DNA of 64,000 nucleotides from UBA5066 sp046331465 (GTDB lineage: Bacteria; Acidobacteriota; Thermoanaerobaculia; UBA5066): NCBI GenBank assembly GCA_046331465.1, contig JAXLQV010000003.1, forward strand, positions 434,001-498,000. The letters are read 5' to 3'. Positions 8,658 to 18,000 of this stretch are shown here, one piece after another. The notes under the pieces are model-generated. The model was given only the letters and a program-made list of their open reading frames with translations, had not been told where the DNA came from and did not search any database. A program made the position numbers and the translations under genes. The first letter of the stretch is position 1. The number at the start of each line of letters is the position of its first letter.

Positions 8658-8728
8658 GGCGCCATTCTCCCCGCCGCAGCGCCGCCGCGGCAGGGCTAAG
8701 ATCGATGGCCGCGGAAGGAGGTCCTCGC

Positions 8729-9142
8729 GTGCCGCACGAACTGACGGAGAGTCCGGAAGCTGTCCAGGTCTCGGTGAACGCTCCCAGCCGGGAGGAGCTG
8801 TTCCGGGCCGCCCTGACCGGCGTCCTCGAAGCAGCCTACGGAGGGCCCGCCCCCGAAGGCTCCTACGACGGAAGGGTCGTTCCCGTTCAGGCGGCCGGAG
8901 GGGAGGACGACGTTCTCCTCGCGGACCTCGTCGACGACACCCTCCGCGCGGTCCGGGAAGAGGCGGGGACGCTGCGCCCGCCCCGCTGGCTGGCCTTCGA
9001 CGAGAACCGGGTCACCGCGAACCTCCCGCTCCACTCGCCCCGCGCTCCGGGCCGCCCCCTCGAGCTCTCCCGCGCCGAGGTGGAGGCCGTCGACGGCGGC
9101 TGGGCCGCGCGCCTCGAGCTGCTCAGGTCCTCGGAGAGCTGA
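8729..9142 (+). CDS. Archease-like small protein
   Basis: This 137-residue acidic protein resembles archease, the protein that promotes guanylylation and turnover of the RtcB RNA ligase. The N-terminal part reads like the archease first strand and helix, with a residue pattern of strand, SREELFRAALTG helix, and later DDVLLADLVDDTLRAV, which matches the typical acidic LL..LL helix. The HTADIG signature of archease is degraded here to HELTESPEA, so the call is tentative. I chose the GTG at 8729 because AAGGAGG lies 7 bases upstream; an ATG at 8705 has no ribosome site. No rtcB is nearby. The gene is followed at once by a strong terminator. Confidence 0.45.
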   Translation: MPHELTESPEAVQVSVNAPSREELFRAALTGVLEAAYGGPAPEGSYDGRVVPVQAAGGEDDVLLADLVDDTLRAVREEAGTLRPPRWLAFDENRVTANLPLHSPRAPGRPLELSRAEVEAVDGGWAARLELLRSSES

Positions 9143-9153
9143 CGGCTCCGACG

Positions 9154-9189
9154 AAAAAAGCCCCCGGGCCGGAGCCCGGGGGCTTTCGA
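9154..9189. terminator. Bidirectional intrinsic terminator
   Basis: There is a perfect 13-base inverted repeat from AAAGCCCCCGGGC to GCCCGGGGGCTTT with a 4-base loop at 9157-9186. It is preceded by further A residues on the left arm and followed by T residues on the right. It lies between the convergent archease-like gene and the pilin gene and can serve both strands. Confidence 0.85.
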
Positions 9190-9209
9190 TTCTCCGAACG
9201 ATCCGCGCC

Positions 9210-9704
9210 TTAGCGCTGGACGCCCTCCGGCCACTGGAGGAAGGAGCCGTTGGAGTAGACGATGTCCTGGTTGAAGTCGGTCGTCGGACCGGCCGGAGCC
9301 GTCGCGCCGTCCGCCGTCCCGTTCTTCGCGAAGGAGGCCATGGCGTAGGCGCTGCCGACCGTGTCGATCTCGTAGAGGAACCAGGAGTTCCAGCCGTCCG
9401 ACAGGGGAACGGCCTTGATGTAGGTCGGGGAGACGTAGTTGGACATCGGGGTCATCGTGTGGGTACCGAAGGTGGTGATGCCCGCGGGAAGGGTGTAGGC
9501 GGCCGACGGCGGATAGCGGTTCATGTCGACCGCGTACGCCTCGATCGCCGTCGCGCTGGTGCGCATGTCGCCCATCGTCCGGCGCTGCTTGGCACGCTGG
9601 ATCGCGTTGAGCAGGTTCGGGATCGCGATGGCGACGATGATGCCGATGATCGCCACGACGATCAGAAGCTCGATGAGGGTGAAGCCCTTGGCGTTCCTCT
9701 TCAT
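9210..9704 (-). CDS. Type IV pilin-like / pseudopilin protein
   Basis: This is a 164-residue protein with a class III (prepilin) signal. The basic leader MKRNAKG is followed by FTLIELLIVVAIIGIIVAIA, with cleavage expected between G7 and F8 and the conserved glutamate at mature position 5. The hydrophobic helix is followed by NLLNAIQRAKQRRTMGDMR, as in GspG-like and PilA-like proteins, and a short C-terminal domain. It ends in QWPEGVQR, shared with its neighbour. AAGGAGG lies 8 bases before the ATG at 9704, which fixes this start over a longer open frame. It could be a major pilin or a type II secretion pseudopilin; no assembly genes are in the window. Confidence 0.85.
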   Translation of the reverse strand: MKRNAKGFTLIELLIVVAIIGIIVAIAIPNLLNAIQRAKQRRTMGDMRTSATAIEAYAVDMNRYPPSAAYTLPAGITTFGTHTMTPMSNYVSPTYIKAVPLSDGWNSWFLYEIDTVGSAYAMASFAKNGTADGATAPAGPTTDFNQDIVYSNGSFLQWPEGVQR

Positions 9705-9730
9705 CAGGAAAACCTCCTTGTCTCGTTCAT

Positions 9731-9746
9731 AGCAAGATCCGGGCCG
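9731..9746 (-). promoter_or_regulatory. Candidate sigma-54 promoter of the first pilin-like gene
   Basis: Read on the minus strand, the bases CGGCCCGGATCTTGCT match the -24/-12 consensus TGGCACG-N4-TTGCW at both GG and GC with the correct 10-base interval. The expected transcription start leaves a short leader that just holds the AAGGAGG ribosome site before the ATG at 9704. Sigma-54 control of pilin genes through PilR-type activators is well known. Confidence 0.55.
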
Positions 9747-9808
9747 ATTTGCGGCCCCAGTCATTTCTCGGCGCAGGACCGAGTTAGGTATGTCCCGAGC
9801 CACGTCAC

Positions 9809-9823
9809 CGACAAAATTTGTCG
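9809..9823. promoter_or_regulatory. Inverted repeat, possible operator
   Basis: CGACAAA and TTTGTCG form a perfect 7-base inverted repeat around one central A. It lies in the 173-base space between the two pilin-like genes, about 65 bases upstream of the sigma-54-type element on the minus strand. The distance would suit an activator site. No regulator is identified. Confidence 0.3.
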
Positions 9824-9877
9824 CAGATGACCCGCCGTGCCTCGCGAAGAGTGTCGGTCGCGAACCCGACCCCGGCC

Positions 9878-10369
9878 TCACCGCTGGACCCCTTCCGGCC
9901 ACTGAACGAACTGGCCGTTGACGAGGATGATGTCGTCCGTGAAATCCGTCGTCGGCCCGTACTGGGGGGCCCCCTGCGGCTCCCCGAGCCGGCCGTTCGA
10001 GCGGAGGGCGTAGTCCGTCTTGGTCGCCGTCGTCCCGTAGGTGAACCAGGAGTTCCAGCCGTCGACCATCGGGACCGAACGGATGTACGTCGGCTGGATG
10101 TACGGGCCCATCACCGCGAGGTTGTCGCTCGGGAGGGAGAGCCCGGGCGGCAGGGTGAAGGCCGACGACGGCGGGTAGCGCTCGAAGTCCGCAGCGTAGG
10201 ACTCGACCGCCGTGGAGAGGCTTCTCATGTCGGCCATCGCGCGCCGCTGTCGCGCCCGCTCGATCGCGTTCCGGTAGTTGATGGCCGCGATGGCGACGAG
10301 GATCCCGATGATCGCGACGACCACCAGCAGTTCGATCAGCGTGAACCCGGAGGACCGACGGTGGGTCAT
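9878..10369 (-). CDS. Type IV pilin-like / pseudopilin protein (paralogue)
   Basis: This 163-residue protein is a tandem paralogue of the pilin-like protein encoded at 9210-9704. The leader MTHRRSSG precedes FTLIELLVVVAIIGILVAIA, with cleavage expected after G8 and the mature position-5 glutamate present. Downstream it shares the pattern NAIERARQRRAMADMRS, a YPPSSAFTLP segment, DGWNSWF, PTTDF and the C-terminal QWPEGVQR with its neighbour, while the middle differs. The ATG at 10369 has an AAAAGGAG ribosome site 9 bases upstream. The separate promoter match suggests that each pilin can be expressed on its own. Confidence 0.85.
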   Translation of the reverse strand: MTHRRSSGFTLIELLVVVAIIGILVAIAAINYRNAIERARQRRAMADMRSLSTAVESYAADFERYPPSSAFTLPPGLSLPSDNLAVMGPYIQPTYIRSVPMVDGWNSWFTYGTTATKTDYALRSNGRLGEPQGAPQYGPTTDFTDDIILVNGQFVQWPEGVQR

Positions 10370-10398
10370 CGGCTCAGGCTCCTTTTCGGAGCGGGGAC

Positions 10399-10414
10399 AA
10401 CAAGAATCGTGCCG
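10399..10414 (-). promoter_or_regulatory. Candidate sigma-54 promoter of the second pilin-like gene
   Basis: On the minus strand CGGCACGATTCTTGTT gives an exact GGCACG -24 block and a TTGT in the -12 block, at the right spacing for sigma-54. Consensus would have TTGC in the second block. It lies about 30 bases before the start codon at 10369, the same geometry as in the neighbouring pilin gene. Confidence 0.55.
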
Positions 10415-10434
10415 CAATCGGCGCGGGACGCCTC

Positions 10435-10440
10435 TAGAAT
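10435..10440 (+). promoter_or_regulatory. Candidate -10 element close to a start codon
   Basis: TAGAAT is followed after only 8 bases by the GTG start of the ATP-grasp gene, and there is no Shine-Dalgarno sequence. A transcript starting the usual distance after this hexamer would be leaderless or nearly so. No good -35 is seen. Confidence 0.35.
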
Positions 10441-10448
10441 TCCCAGCA

Positions 10449-11981
10449 GTGATCCCGAGGCACCCGTTCGCGTCGGACCTGACGCTGGAGAGTGAGCTTG
10501 CCGAGTTCGAGCAGCTGAAGCCGCGGCTGAAGGAGGTGTGGGACTCGATCTCGATGCGGGACGCCGAGCCCCACACGTCGATCGTCGTCCCGTCGCTCAC
10601 CCTCGACCAGGCGGAGCTCCAGAAGCTCGAGGGGTCGAGCTTCTACGAGGAACGCCTCCTCTTCCTCCTCATCCGGCTCCGGAACCCGAGGGCGCGGGTC
10701 GTCTTCGTGACGTCGCAGCCCGTGCACCCGCTCGTCATCGAGTACTACTTCCAGCTCCTCGTCGGGATCCCGGCGAGCCATGCCCGCTCCCGCCTGACGC
10801 TGCTCTGCGCCTACGACGACTCGCCCCGCTCGCTGACGGAGAAGATCCTCGAGCGCCCGCGGCTCATCGAGCGGATCCGGGCCGGGATCGCCGACCCCTC
10901 CCGGGCCTACCTCGCCGTCTTCAACTCGACCCCTCTCGAACGCAAGCTCGCCGTCCTCCTCGGCGTCCCCTTGAACGCGGTCGACCCTGCGCTCCGCCAC
11001 CTCGGGACGAAGTCGGGCAGCCGCAAGGTCTTCCGCGAGGCGGGGGTGAGCCTGCCGGAAGGGTTCGAGGACCTCCGGACGCTCCAGGACGTCGAGGAAG
11101 GGCTCCTCGAGCTCCACCGCCGCCGCCCGGGGCTCCGGAAGGCCGTCGTCAAGCTCGACGACAGCTTCTCGGGCGAAGGGAACGCCCTGTTCCGATACCC
11201 CGAGAAGGTCGACCGGGCGACGGTCCACGAGGCGGTCGAGAGGCTCGAGTACGCCGTCCCCTGGGAGACGAACGCCGACTACTTCAACCGTTTCGAGCGG
11301 ATGGGAGGGATCGTCGAGGAGTTCCTCGAGGGAGACCACAAGACCTCGCCGAGCGTCCAGCTCCGCGTCGACCCGCACGGCGCGGTCGTCCCGATCTCGA
11401 CGCACGACCAGGTTCTCGGCGGGACGAGCGGCCAGGTCTTCCTCGGCTGCCTCTTCCCGGCGGCGAGCGAGTACCGGCTCCGGATCCAGGAAGAGGCCAT
11501 GAAGATCGGCGCCGTCCTCGCGCGGCACGGCGTCGTGAGCCGCTTCGCCGTCGACTTCCTCGCCACCCGCCGCGAGGGCTCGGAGGAGTGGGGGATCAGC
11601 GCTCTCGAGATCAACCTCCGGATGGGCGGGACGACGCACCCCTACCTCGCCCTCCAGTTCATCACGGGAGGCCAGATCGACCCGGGCACCGGCCTCTTCT
11701 TCTCGCCCCGGGGGATCCCGAAGTACTACCGCGCGACCGACAACCTGAAATCCGACGCCTACCGCGGGCTCCTCCCGGAGGACCTCATCGAGATCCTCAC
11801 CGACAACGGCCTCCACTACTCCCACAACACCGAGTCCGGGGTCCTCTTCCACCTCATCGGCGCGCTCTCGCAGTACGGCAAGATCGGGGTGACCGCCATC
11901 GGCAACAGCCGGGAGGAGGTCGAGCACCTCTACGCCCGGACGCTCACGATCCTCGACCGCGAAACCACGTACGGGCGCTAG
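10449..11981 (+). CDS. PGM1-like ATP-grasp peptide/amide ligase
   Basis: The 510-residue product matches the architecture of the pheganomycin ligase PGM1: a pre-ATP-grasp domain over about residues 1-180, an ATP-grasp fold, and a C-terminal PGM1-type domain. Visible ATP-grasp features are KAVVKLDDSFSGEGNALF, the GGIVEEFLEG strand, and the metal-binding ALEINLRMGGTTHPYL near residue 390. Known members join an amino-acid-like substrate to a peptide using ATP. The substrate here is unknown, and no biosynthetic neighbours are present. I use the GTG at 10449; the frame stays open further upstream into the divergent pilin promoter, but no start there is credible. Confidence 0.7.
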   Translation: MIPRHPFASDLTLESELAEFEQLKPRLKEVWDSISMRDAEPHTSIVVPSLTLDQAELQKLEGSSFYEERLLFLLIRLRNPRARVVFVTSQPVHPLVIEYYFQLLVGIPASHARSRLTLLCAYDDSPRSLTEKILERPRLIERIRAGIADPSRAYLAVFNSTPLERKLAVLLGVPLNAVDPALRHLGTKSGSRKVFREAGVSLPEGFEDLRTLQDVEEGLLELHRRRPGLRKAVVKLDDSFSGEGNALFRYPEKVDRATVHEAVERLEYAVPWETNADYFNRFERMGGIVEEFLEGDHKTSPSVQLRVDPHGAVVPISTHDQVLGGTSGQVFLGCLFPAASEYRLRIQEEAMKIGAVLARHGVVSRFAVDFLATRREGSEEWGISALEINLRMGGTTHPYLALQFITGGQIDPGTGLFFSPRGIPKYYRATDNLKSDAYRGLLPEDLIEILTDNGLHYSHNTESGVLFHLIGALSQYGKIGVTAIGNSREEVEHLYARTLTILDRETTYGR

Positions 11982-11985
11982 GCGG

Positions 11986-12008
11986 GACCCCGGGCGGCCC
12001 CCGGGGTC
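11986..12008. terminator. Hairpin between convergent genes
   Basis: GACCCCGGG and CCCGGGGTC form a perfect 9-base stem with a 5-base loop. It starts 5 bases after the ATP-grasp stop and overlaps the stop codon of the convergent secreted-protein gene. There is no T-tract, so it may be a weak or shared terminator. Confidence 0.4.
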
Positions 12009-14919
12009 AGTCGCGCGCCGAGAGGGCGGCGGGGACGAGGATCGCGTCGTTCGTCCCCTGGTCGATCGACGTCGCGTAGGCACCCACGAGCCCCCCCGCG
12101 GGCGAGATCCGGACCAGCGCGGCGGGCGGCCCGTCCCCGAGCCCGCGGGAGCGGAACAGGTCGTCGACCTGGATCCCGCCCGCCACGGGGACGTTCACGT
12201 CGAACGCGTCGAGCGCCGTCCCGCCGTCGCCGACGACCTCGACCCGGGCCCGGACGTTCTTCCCGTCGGCGAACGGCGTCATGTCGACGAGCGCGAGGTT
12301 CGTCCGGAACGACGGTCCCCCGAGGACGCCGAAGAGCTCGATCGACTCCCCCGCCCCGGCCATCTGGAACGAGTTCAGCGGCGGGAGAGGAACGCCGTAG
12401 GTCCCGCCGTCGGGCCGGACCGTGTAGGCGCGCGAGGTCACGCGCACGCCGGTGCCGGGGCCCGAGCCGTTCGAGACGAAGCGGAGGCGCGCGACCCCCT
12501 CCATCCGGAAGACCGCCGCGAGCGCGTCGCGGACGACCTTCGCCTCGCGGGCGAGGAGCGTCAGCGTGACGATGGCCTCGCTCCCGGTGGAGTCCCACGG
12601 CTTGGCGGCGAGGGTGACGCTCGTCGGGACGTCGGTGTCGTTGTAGAGGAAGAGATCGCTCCGGAAGCGGGCCCCGTTCTTCCCGTCGGCGTGGACGAGG
12701 GCCGGGATCGCGCGCGCGACCGAGGCGGGGAGGTCGGGACGCCACGCCGTCGGGTCGTTCGTCGTCTCGTCGATCGACGCGACGAAGGGGACGACCTCGC
12801 CGCGGGTCGGCGCGTACTCGAGGGCGCCCGCGCGCCAGGGCTCGACGCCGAGGAGGGGCGCCAGGCCGTTGACCTGCGTCGTCCCGCCCGGGGCCGCCTG
12901 GAAGGCGACGTCGTCCCGTCCGGCCCACCCCGATTCCGCGGCGGCCCGGAGCGAGACCTCCGCGCCCCGCCCCGCGACGTCGATCCCACCGACGTTCGTC
13001 CGGTGCCCGGCCCCCGGGAGGGCGCCGGCGAAGCTGAGGGGGAAGCGCGCGCTCGAGGACGCGAAGAGGTCGACGGCTCCGAGGGACATCCCGTAGGAGC
13101 CGTCCCCCGCCGCGGTGTACGTCCGGCTCGTCGCCGAGACGACGCGAGTCCCCTCCGGCGAGAGGAAGAGCGCGCCGGAGCCGTCCGCGACCCCGAAGAG
13201 CGCGGAGAGGACGTCGGGCACGACCCGGATTTCCGCCGGGGCGAGGCTCACGGTCGCCTCCCGCTCGGGGCCGCCTCCGCCGGGAACGAAACGGAGGTCG
13301 ACGCGGAGCGGCCCGGCACCCGGGTTCCCGAGGAGGAGGTCGCTCTTCCAGAAGGCGCCCCCCGCCCCCGCGGCGCGCGCGACGGCCGGGACGACGAGCC
13401 GCTGCCGGAGGGATCCCTTCACGACGCCCCACTCCTGGACCACGTCGGCACCACCCGCGCCGCCGTCGCTCGACGGCCCGCCGGCGACGCAGCAGGGCAT
13501 GTACGAGAACCCCGAGTCGAAGACGAACGGGGCGCCGTCGGAGGCCCGGTCGACGTCGAGGTGGACGAAGCCCTTGTCGTACTGCTCGTTCAGGAAGAGC
13601 TCGTCCCAGGCGCGCGGGGCCGGCTGCCCTTCTTCCCAGACCGCGAGCGCCGGGTCCTTGAAGAAACGCTGGTCCATCTGCGGCCGCGGCCTGTGGACCT
13701 GGACGAGGAGCGTCTTCCCCGACGCGCCCGCGTGGAGCGCCTCGACCTCCGGGGCGGTCGGGTCGGACCACTTCTCGACCAGCCCTCCGGCGGGCGTGTG
13801 CCGGGCGAGGACGGTGGGCCTGCCCGGCCCGCGGCGCAGGAGCCAGGCCCCGTCGCCGTCCGCGGTCGGTATCGCGAAGAGCGACGTGAGGTGGACGGTC
13901 CAGTCGAGCGTCGCGACAGACGACGCAGCGATCTCCCTCGCCTTCCCCCCCTCGACGAAGTAGAGCCCCCGGCTCGAGGTGAACGGGAACGGGGCCGGCG
14001 ACCCGGCCCAGGCGGCGATCTCGAGGTACGCCGCGCCCCCAGACGTGATCCACCCCTCCATCGCGGGGACCTCGGCCCCGAGGTCGAGGAGCTTCTCGAC
14101 GCCGCCGGTCGCGCCCACCCGGTAGAGCGCCTGGGCCGCCTTCGCGGGGCCCGCGAAGCCCGGAGGCTGGACCCGCCCCGCGACGAGGACCGAGCTCCCG
14201 TCCCGGCTCGTGCCGGCGAGACGCGCGCCTCCGCTCCCGTCGGGTTCCCAGGCCGAGAACTCCGCGACGACGCGGACGCCCCCGGCGTCGTCCACGGCGA
14301 CGAGCGCTCCCGAGCCGTCCCGGGCCGACGAGGCAAGGAGCAGGAAGAACGGCGACGCGTCCGACCCGGGCCGGAGGACGGGGTCGCGGCCCCGGACGAC
14401 CGGGCCGCCGAAGTCGTTGCCCGACCAGGTCGAGCCCCAGTTCGACGGGACGGCCGGAGCCAGCCCCTCGGGCGGCGCGAGCTCCTTCCAGGTCGAGCCG
14501 CCGTCGCGCGAGAAGAGGAGACGGAACGCGCTCCTCGGCAGGAGCCCGGTCGGATCGGTGTTCGTCAGCGCGAGGAGCCGGAGCGCGCCGTCGGCGCCGG
14601 GGCGGGCGGCCGCGGCGAGGAAGGCCGCTTCGGGGCCGCCCGTCGGGAGGACGACCCGCGCCTCGCGCCCCCCCGTCGCGTCGTGGACGACGAGCCGGCC
14701 GGCCAGCCAGGAGTACCAGGGGAGCGCGTCGACGACCGGTCCCCCGACGGGTCCCGCGTACCCTCCCTCCTTCGCCTCGATGAGGACGAAGTCCGGGCTC
14801 GTCCGGGATTGCTGCACCGGCGTCGCGATCCGGTCGGTGACCGGCGCGTAGGAGACGACCCGCGCGGCGGCGGGCGCGGCGAGGAGAAGGGCGAGGAGCG
14901 CCGGGGACGTGTGACGCAC
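12007..14919 (-). CDS. Large secreted BNR-type protein with shared C-terminal A-B-A-B region
   Basis: This is a 970-residue exported protein with a signal peptide over about residues 1-20, ending near APAAARVV. The N-terminal half looks like a beta-propeller: it has one clear Asp-box/BNR motif, FSRDGGSTWKEL, and weaker repeats of the same spacing, as in sialidase-like folds, but no catalytic set can be assigned. From about residue 504 it carries two A units (for example NGARFRSDLFLYNDTDV) and two B units (for example FRTNLALVDMTP ending SIDQGTNDAILVPA), also found in the proteins encoded at 36203-39109 and 53690-56329. I start at the GTG at 14919, with GGAGG 5 bases upstream, rather than the GTG at 14931. 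Function is unknown. Confidence 0.75.
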   Translation of the reverse strand: MRHTSPALLALLLAAPAAARVVSYAPVTDRIATPVQQSRTSPDFVLIEAKEGGYAGPVGGPVVDALPWYSWLAGRLVVHDATGGREARVVLPTGGPEAAFLAAAARPGADGALRLLALTNTDPTGLLPRSAFRLLFSRDGGSTWKELAPPEGLAPAVPSNWGSTWSGNDFGGPVVRGRDPVLRPGSDASPFFLLLASSARDGSGALVAVDDAGGVRVVAEFSAWEPDGSGGARLAGTSRDGSSVLVAGRVQPPGFAGPAKAAQALYRVGATGGVEKLLDLGAEVPAMEGWITSGGAAYLEIAAWAGSPAPFPFTSSRGLYFVEGGKAREIAASSVATLDWTVHLTSLFAIPTADGDGAWLLRRGPGRPTVLARHTPAGGLVEKWSDPTAPEVEALHAGASGKTLLVQVHRPRPQMDQRFFKDPALAVWEEGQPAPRAWDELFLNEQYDKGFVHLDVDRASDGAPFVFDSGFSYMPCCVAGGPSSDGGAGGADVVQEWGVVKGSLRQRLVVPAVARAAGAGGAFWKSDLLLGNPGAGPLRVDLRFVPGGGGPEREATVSLAPAEIRVVPDVLSALFGVADGSGALFLSPEGTRVVSATSRTYTAAGDGSYGMSLGAVDLFASSSARFPLSFAGALPGAGHRTNVGGIDVAGRGAEVSLRAAAESGWAGRDDVAFQAAPGGTTQVNGLAPLLGVEPWRAGALEYAPTRGEVVPFVASIDETTNDPTAWRPDLPASVARAIPALVHADGKNGARFRSDLFLYNDTDVPTSVTLAAKPWDSTGSEAIVTLTLLAREAKVVRDALAAVFRMEGVARLRFVSNGSGPGTGVRVTSRAYTVRPDGGTYGVPLPPLNSFQMAGAGESIELFGVLGGPSFRTNLALVDMTPFADGKNVRARVEVVGDGGTALDAFDVNVPVAGGIQVDDLFRSRGLGDGPPAALVRISPAGGLVGAYATSIDQGTNDAILVPAALSARD

Positions 14920-15005
14920 GCGAGCCTCCACGGCCCCCGCCGATCGGGCGAAGCGGCAGCGACGGGTCGGGGGACCTCTCGGGAGTGTCCTCCGGCCGGG
15001 TCACC

Positions 15006-18000
15006 TCACGCGGGCGCGAGCGCCTCCTCCCCGGCCGTGCCGGGCCCGGGGAGCTCCCTCTTCTTCCAGAGGAGGTAGATCGCCGGGTAGACGAAGAGCT
15101 CGAGGGCGAAGGAGGTCACGAGCCCGCCGACCATCGGCGCGGCGATCCTCTTCATCATGTCGGCCCCGGCTCCCGTCGACCACATGATCGGGAGGAGCCC
15201 GAAGAAGGCCGAGAGAACCGTCATCGCCTTCGGCCGGATCCGCTTCACCGCGCCGTGGACGATCGCCTCGACGAGGTCGGGAACGTCCCTCAGGAGCCCC
15301 TTCGCCCTCGCTTCCTCGTGCGCGAGGTCGAGGAAGAGGAGCATGAAGATCCCCGTCTCGGCGTCGAGCCCCATGAGGGCGATCATCCCGACCCAGACCG
15401 CGATCGACACGTTGTAGCCGAGGAGCCAGAGGAACCAGACGGCGCCGACGGCCGAGAACGGCACCGCGAGGACGATGAGGAGCGTCTTCGCGACCGACCT
15501 CGTGTTCGCGTACATGAGGAGGAAGATCAGGACGAGGGTGACCGGGACGACGACGGAGAGCCGCTCCCTCACCCGCACCATGTTCTCCCACTGGCCGCTC
15601 CAGACGAGCGAGGTGCCCGTCGGCAGCTTCACCCTCTCCGCGACGGCCGCCTTCGCCTGCGCGACGAAGCGCCCCACGTCCTCCTTCGAGGTGTCGAAGT
15701 CGACGTAGACGTAGCCCGACAGGAGCCCATTCTCGTTCCGGATCATCGACGGCCCCGTGACGAGCCGGATGTCGGCGAGCTGCCCGAGCGGAACCTGGGC
15801 TCCCGACGCCGTCGGGACGAGGACGCGCGAGAGGGTGGGGAGGTCCTCGCGCAGCTCGCGCGGGTAGCGGACGTTCACGCTGTAGCGCGCGCGCCCCTCG
15901 ACGGTCGTCGTCACGGTCTCGCCGCCGATGGCCGTCATGATCACGGCGTTCGCGTCCTCGGCCGTGAGGCCGTAGCGGGCGAGGGCGTCGCGCTTCAGCT
16001 CGAAGTCGACGAAGTAGCCGCCGGCCACCCGCTCGGCGAACGCGGAGCGGGTCGCGGGGAGCGTCCGGACGGCCGCCTCGACCTCGGCGCCGATCCGCTC
16101 GATCCCGGCGAGGTCCGAGCCGAAGACCTTCACGCCGATCGGCGTCCGGATGCCGGTCGACAGCATGTCGATCCGCCCCTTGATCGGCATCGTCCAGGCG
16201 TTCGTCGAGCCGGGGATCCGGAGCGCCCGGTCCATCTCGGCGACGAGCTCCTCGTAGCCGATCCTGTCCCGCCAGGCGTGCCGGAGGACCGACGCGAGCC
16301 ACCCGGGCGCCCACGACGAGTACCAGCGCTCCTTCGGCCGCCACGCGCTCTCCGGCTTCAGGACGACCGTCGTCTCCATCATCGAGAGGGGCGCCGGGTC
16401 GGTCGACGTCTCGGCCCGCCCTGCCTTCCCGAAGACGCGCTCCACCTCGGGGAAGCCCGAGAGGATCCGGTCCTGGGCCTGCAGGAGCTTCGCCGCCCCG
16501 GTGACGGAGATCCCCGGGAGCGTCGTCGGCATGTAGAGGATGGTCCCCTCGTGGAGCGGCGGCATGAACTCCGAGCCGAGCGACAGGAAGACCGGGACGG
16601 TCGAGGCGAGGAGGAGGAGCGAGGCCGCGATGACCGTCTTCGGGTGCCGGAGGACCGCGCGGCAGACCGGCTCGTAGAGCCGGAAGAGGACCCTCGAGAC
16701 GGGGTGCTTCTCCTCCGCGTGGTAGGTCCCGACGGCGACCGCGTTGACGGCCTTCTCCGCGAGGCGCGCCGGGAGGCGGACGAGCCGCACGAGAGAGCCC
16801 CCCTCGCGGTGCGCGAGGCCGAACCGGAACGGGTCCATCCGCGCGAAGAGCATCCGCATCGCCGGGTCGAGCGTGATCGCGAGGATCGCCGCGAGGGCCA
16901 TCGCGAGGTTCTTCGACCAGGCGAGGGGCGAGAAGAGGCGGCCCTCCTGGTCGACGAGCGTGAAGATCGGGAGGAACGAGACGGCGATGACGAGGAGCGA
17001 GAAGAAGACCGAGGGTCCCACCTCCGTCAGCGCCTCGAGCCTCACCGCGTGGAAGTCGCCCGGCCGCCCCGCGTCGTTCCAGAGCTGGAGCTTCTTGTAG
17101 GCGTTCTCGACCTCCACGATCGCGCCGTCGACGAGGACGCCGATCGAGATCGCGATGCCGCCGAGCGACATGATGTTGACCGTGATCCCCATCAGGTGGA
17201 GCGGGATGAAGGCGAGGAGGACCGAGACGGGGATCGTCAGGATCGGGACGAGCGCGCTCGGGACGTGCCAGAGGAAGATCAGGATGACGAGGGAGACGAT
17301 GACGATCTCCTCGACGAGCTTCCCCTTCAGGTTCTCGATCGCCGACTCGATGAGCGCCGAGCGGTCGTAGGTCGGCACGATCGAGACGCCGGGAGGGAGC
17401 GACGGCCTCAGCTCCTCGATCCGCGCCTTCACCCGCTCGATGACGTGGAGAGCGTTCTCGCCGGAGCGCATGACGACGATCCCGCCGACCGTCTCCCCCT
17501 TCCCGTCCAGCTCCGCGATCCCGCGGCGCAGGTCCGGCCCGAGCGCCACGGAGCCGAGTTCCCGGATCGTCACCGGGGTCCCGCGCTCGTCCGTCTTCAC
17601 GACGACCTTCTCGATGTCGGCGACCCCCCTGAGGTACCCGCGCCCGCGCACCATGTACTCGCGCCCCGAGATCTCGATGAGGCGTCCGCCGACCTCGTCG
17701 TTGCTCCTGCGGAGCGCGTTCGACACCGCCTCGAGCGGGATGCCGTACGCCGCGAGGCGGTTCGGGTCGACCGTGACCTGGTACTGCCGGGCCACCCCCC
17801 CGACGGACGCGACCTCCGCGACGCCCGGCACCGACTGCAGCTGGTAGCGGAGGAACCAGTCCTGGTAGGAGCGGAGCTCGTCGAGCGACGTCTTCCCGCC
17901 CTCGTCGACGAGGGCGTACTGGTAGACCCAGCCGACGCCGGTCGCGTCGGGCCCGATCTCCGTCCTCACGCCCTCCGGGAGGCTCCCTCCGATCTTGGAG

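Noticed and set aside
11978..15004. A 1008-residue open frame on the minus strand in another frame of the BNR-type gene
   Set aside because: It shares most of its length with the real gene in a different frame and has an Arg/Gly/Pro-rich translation with no signal peptide.
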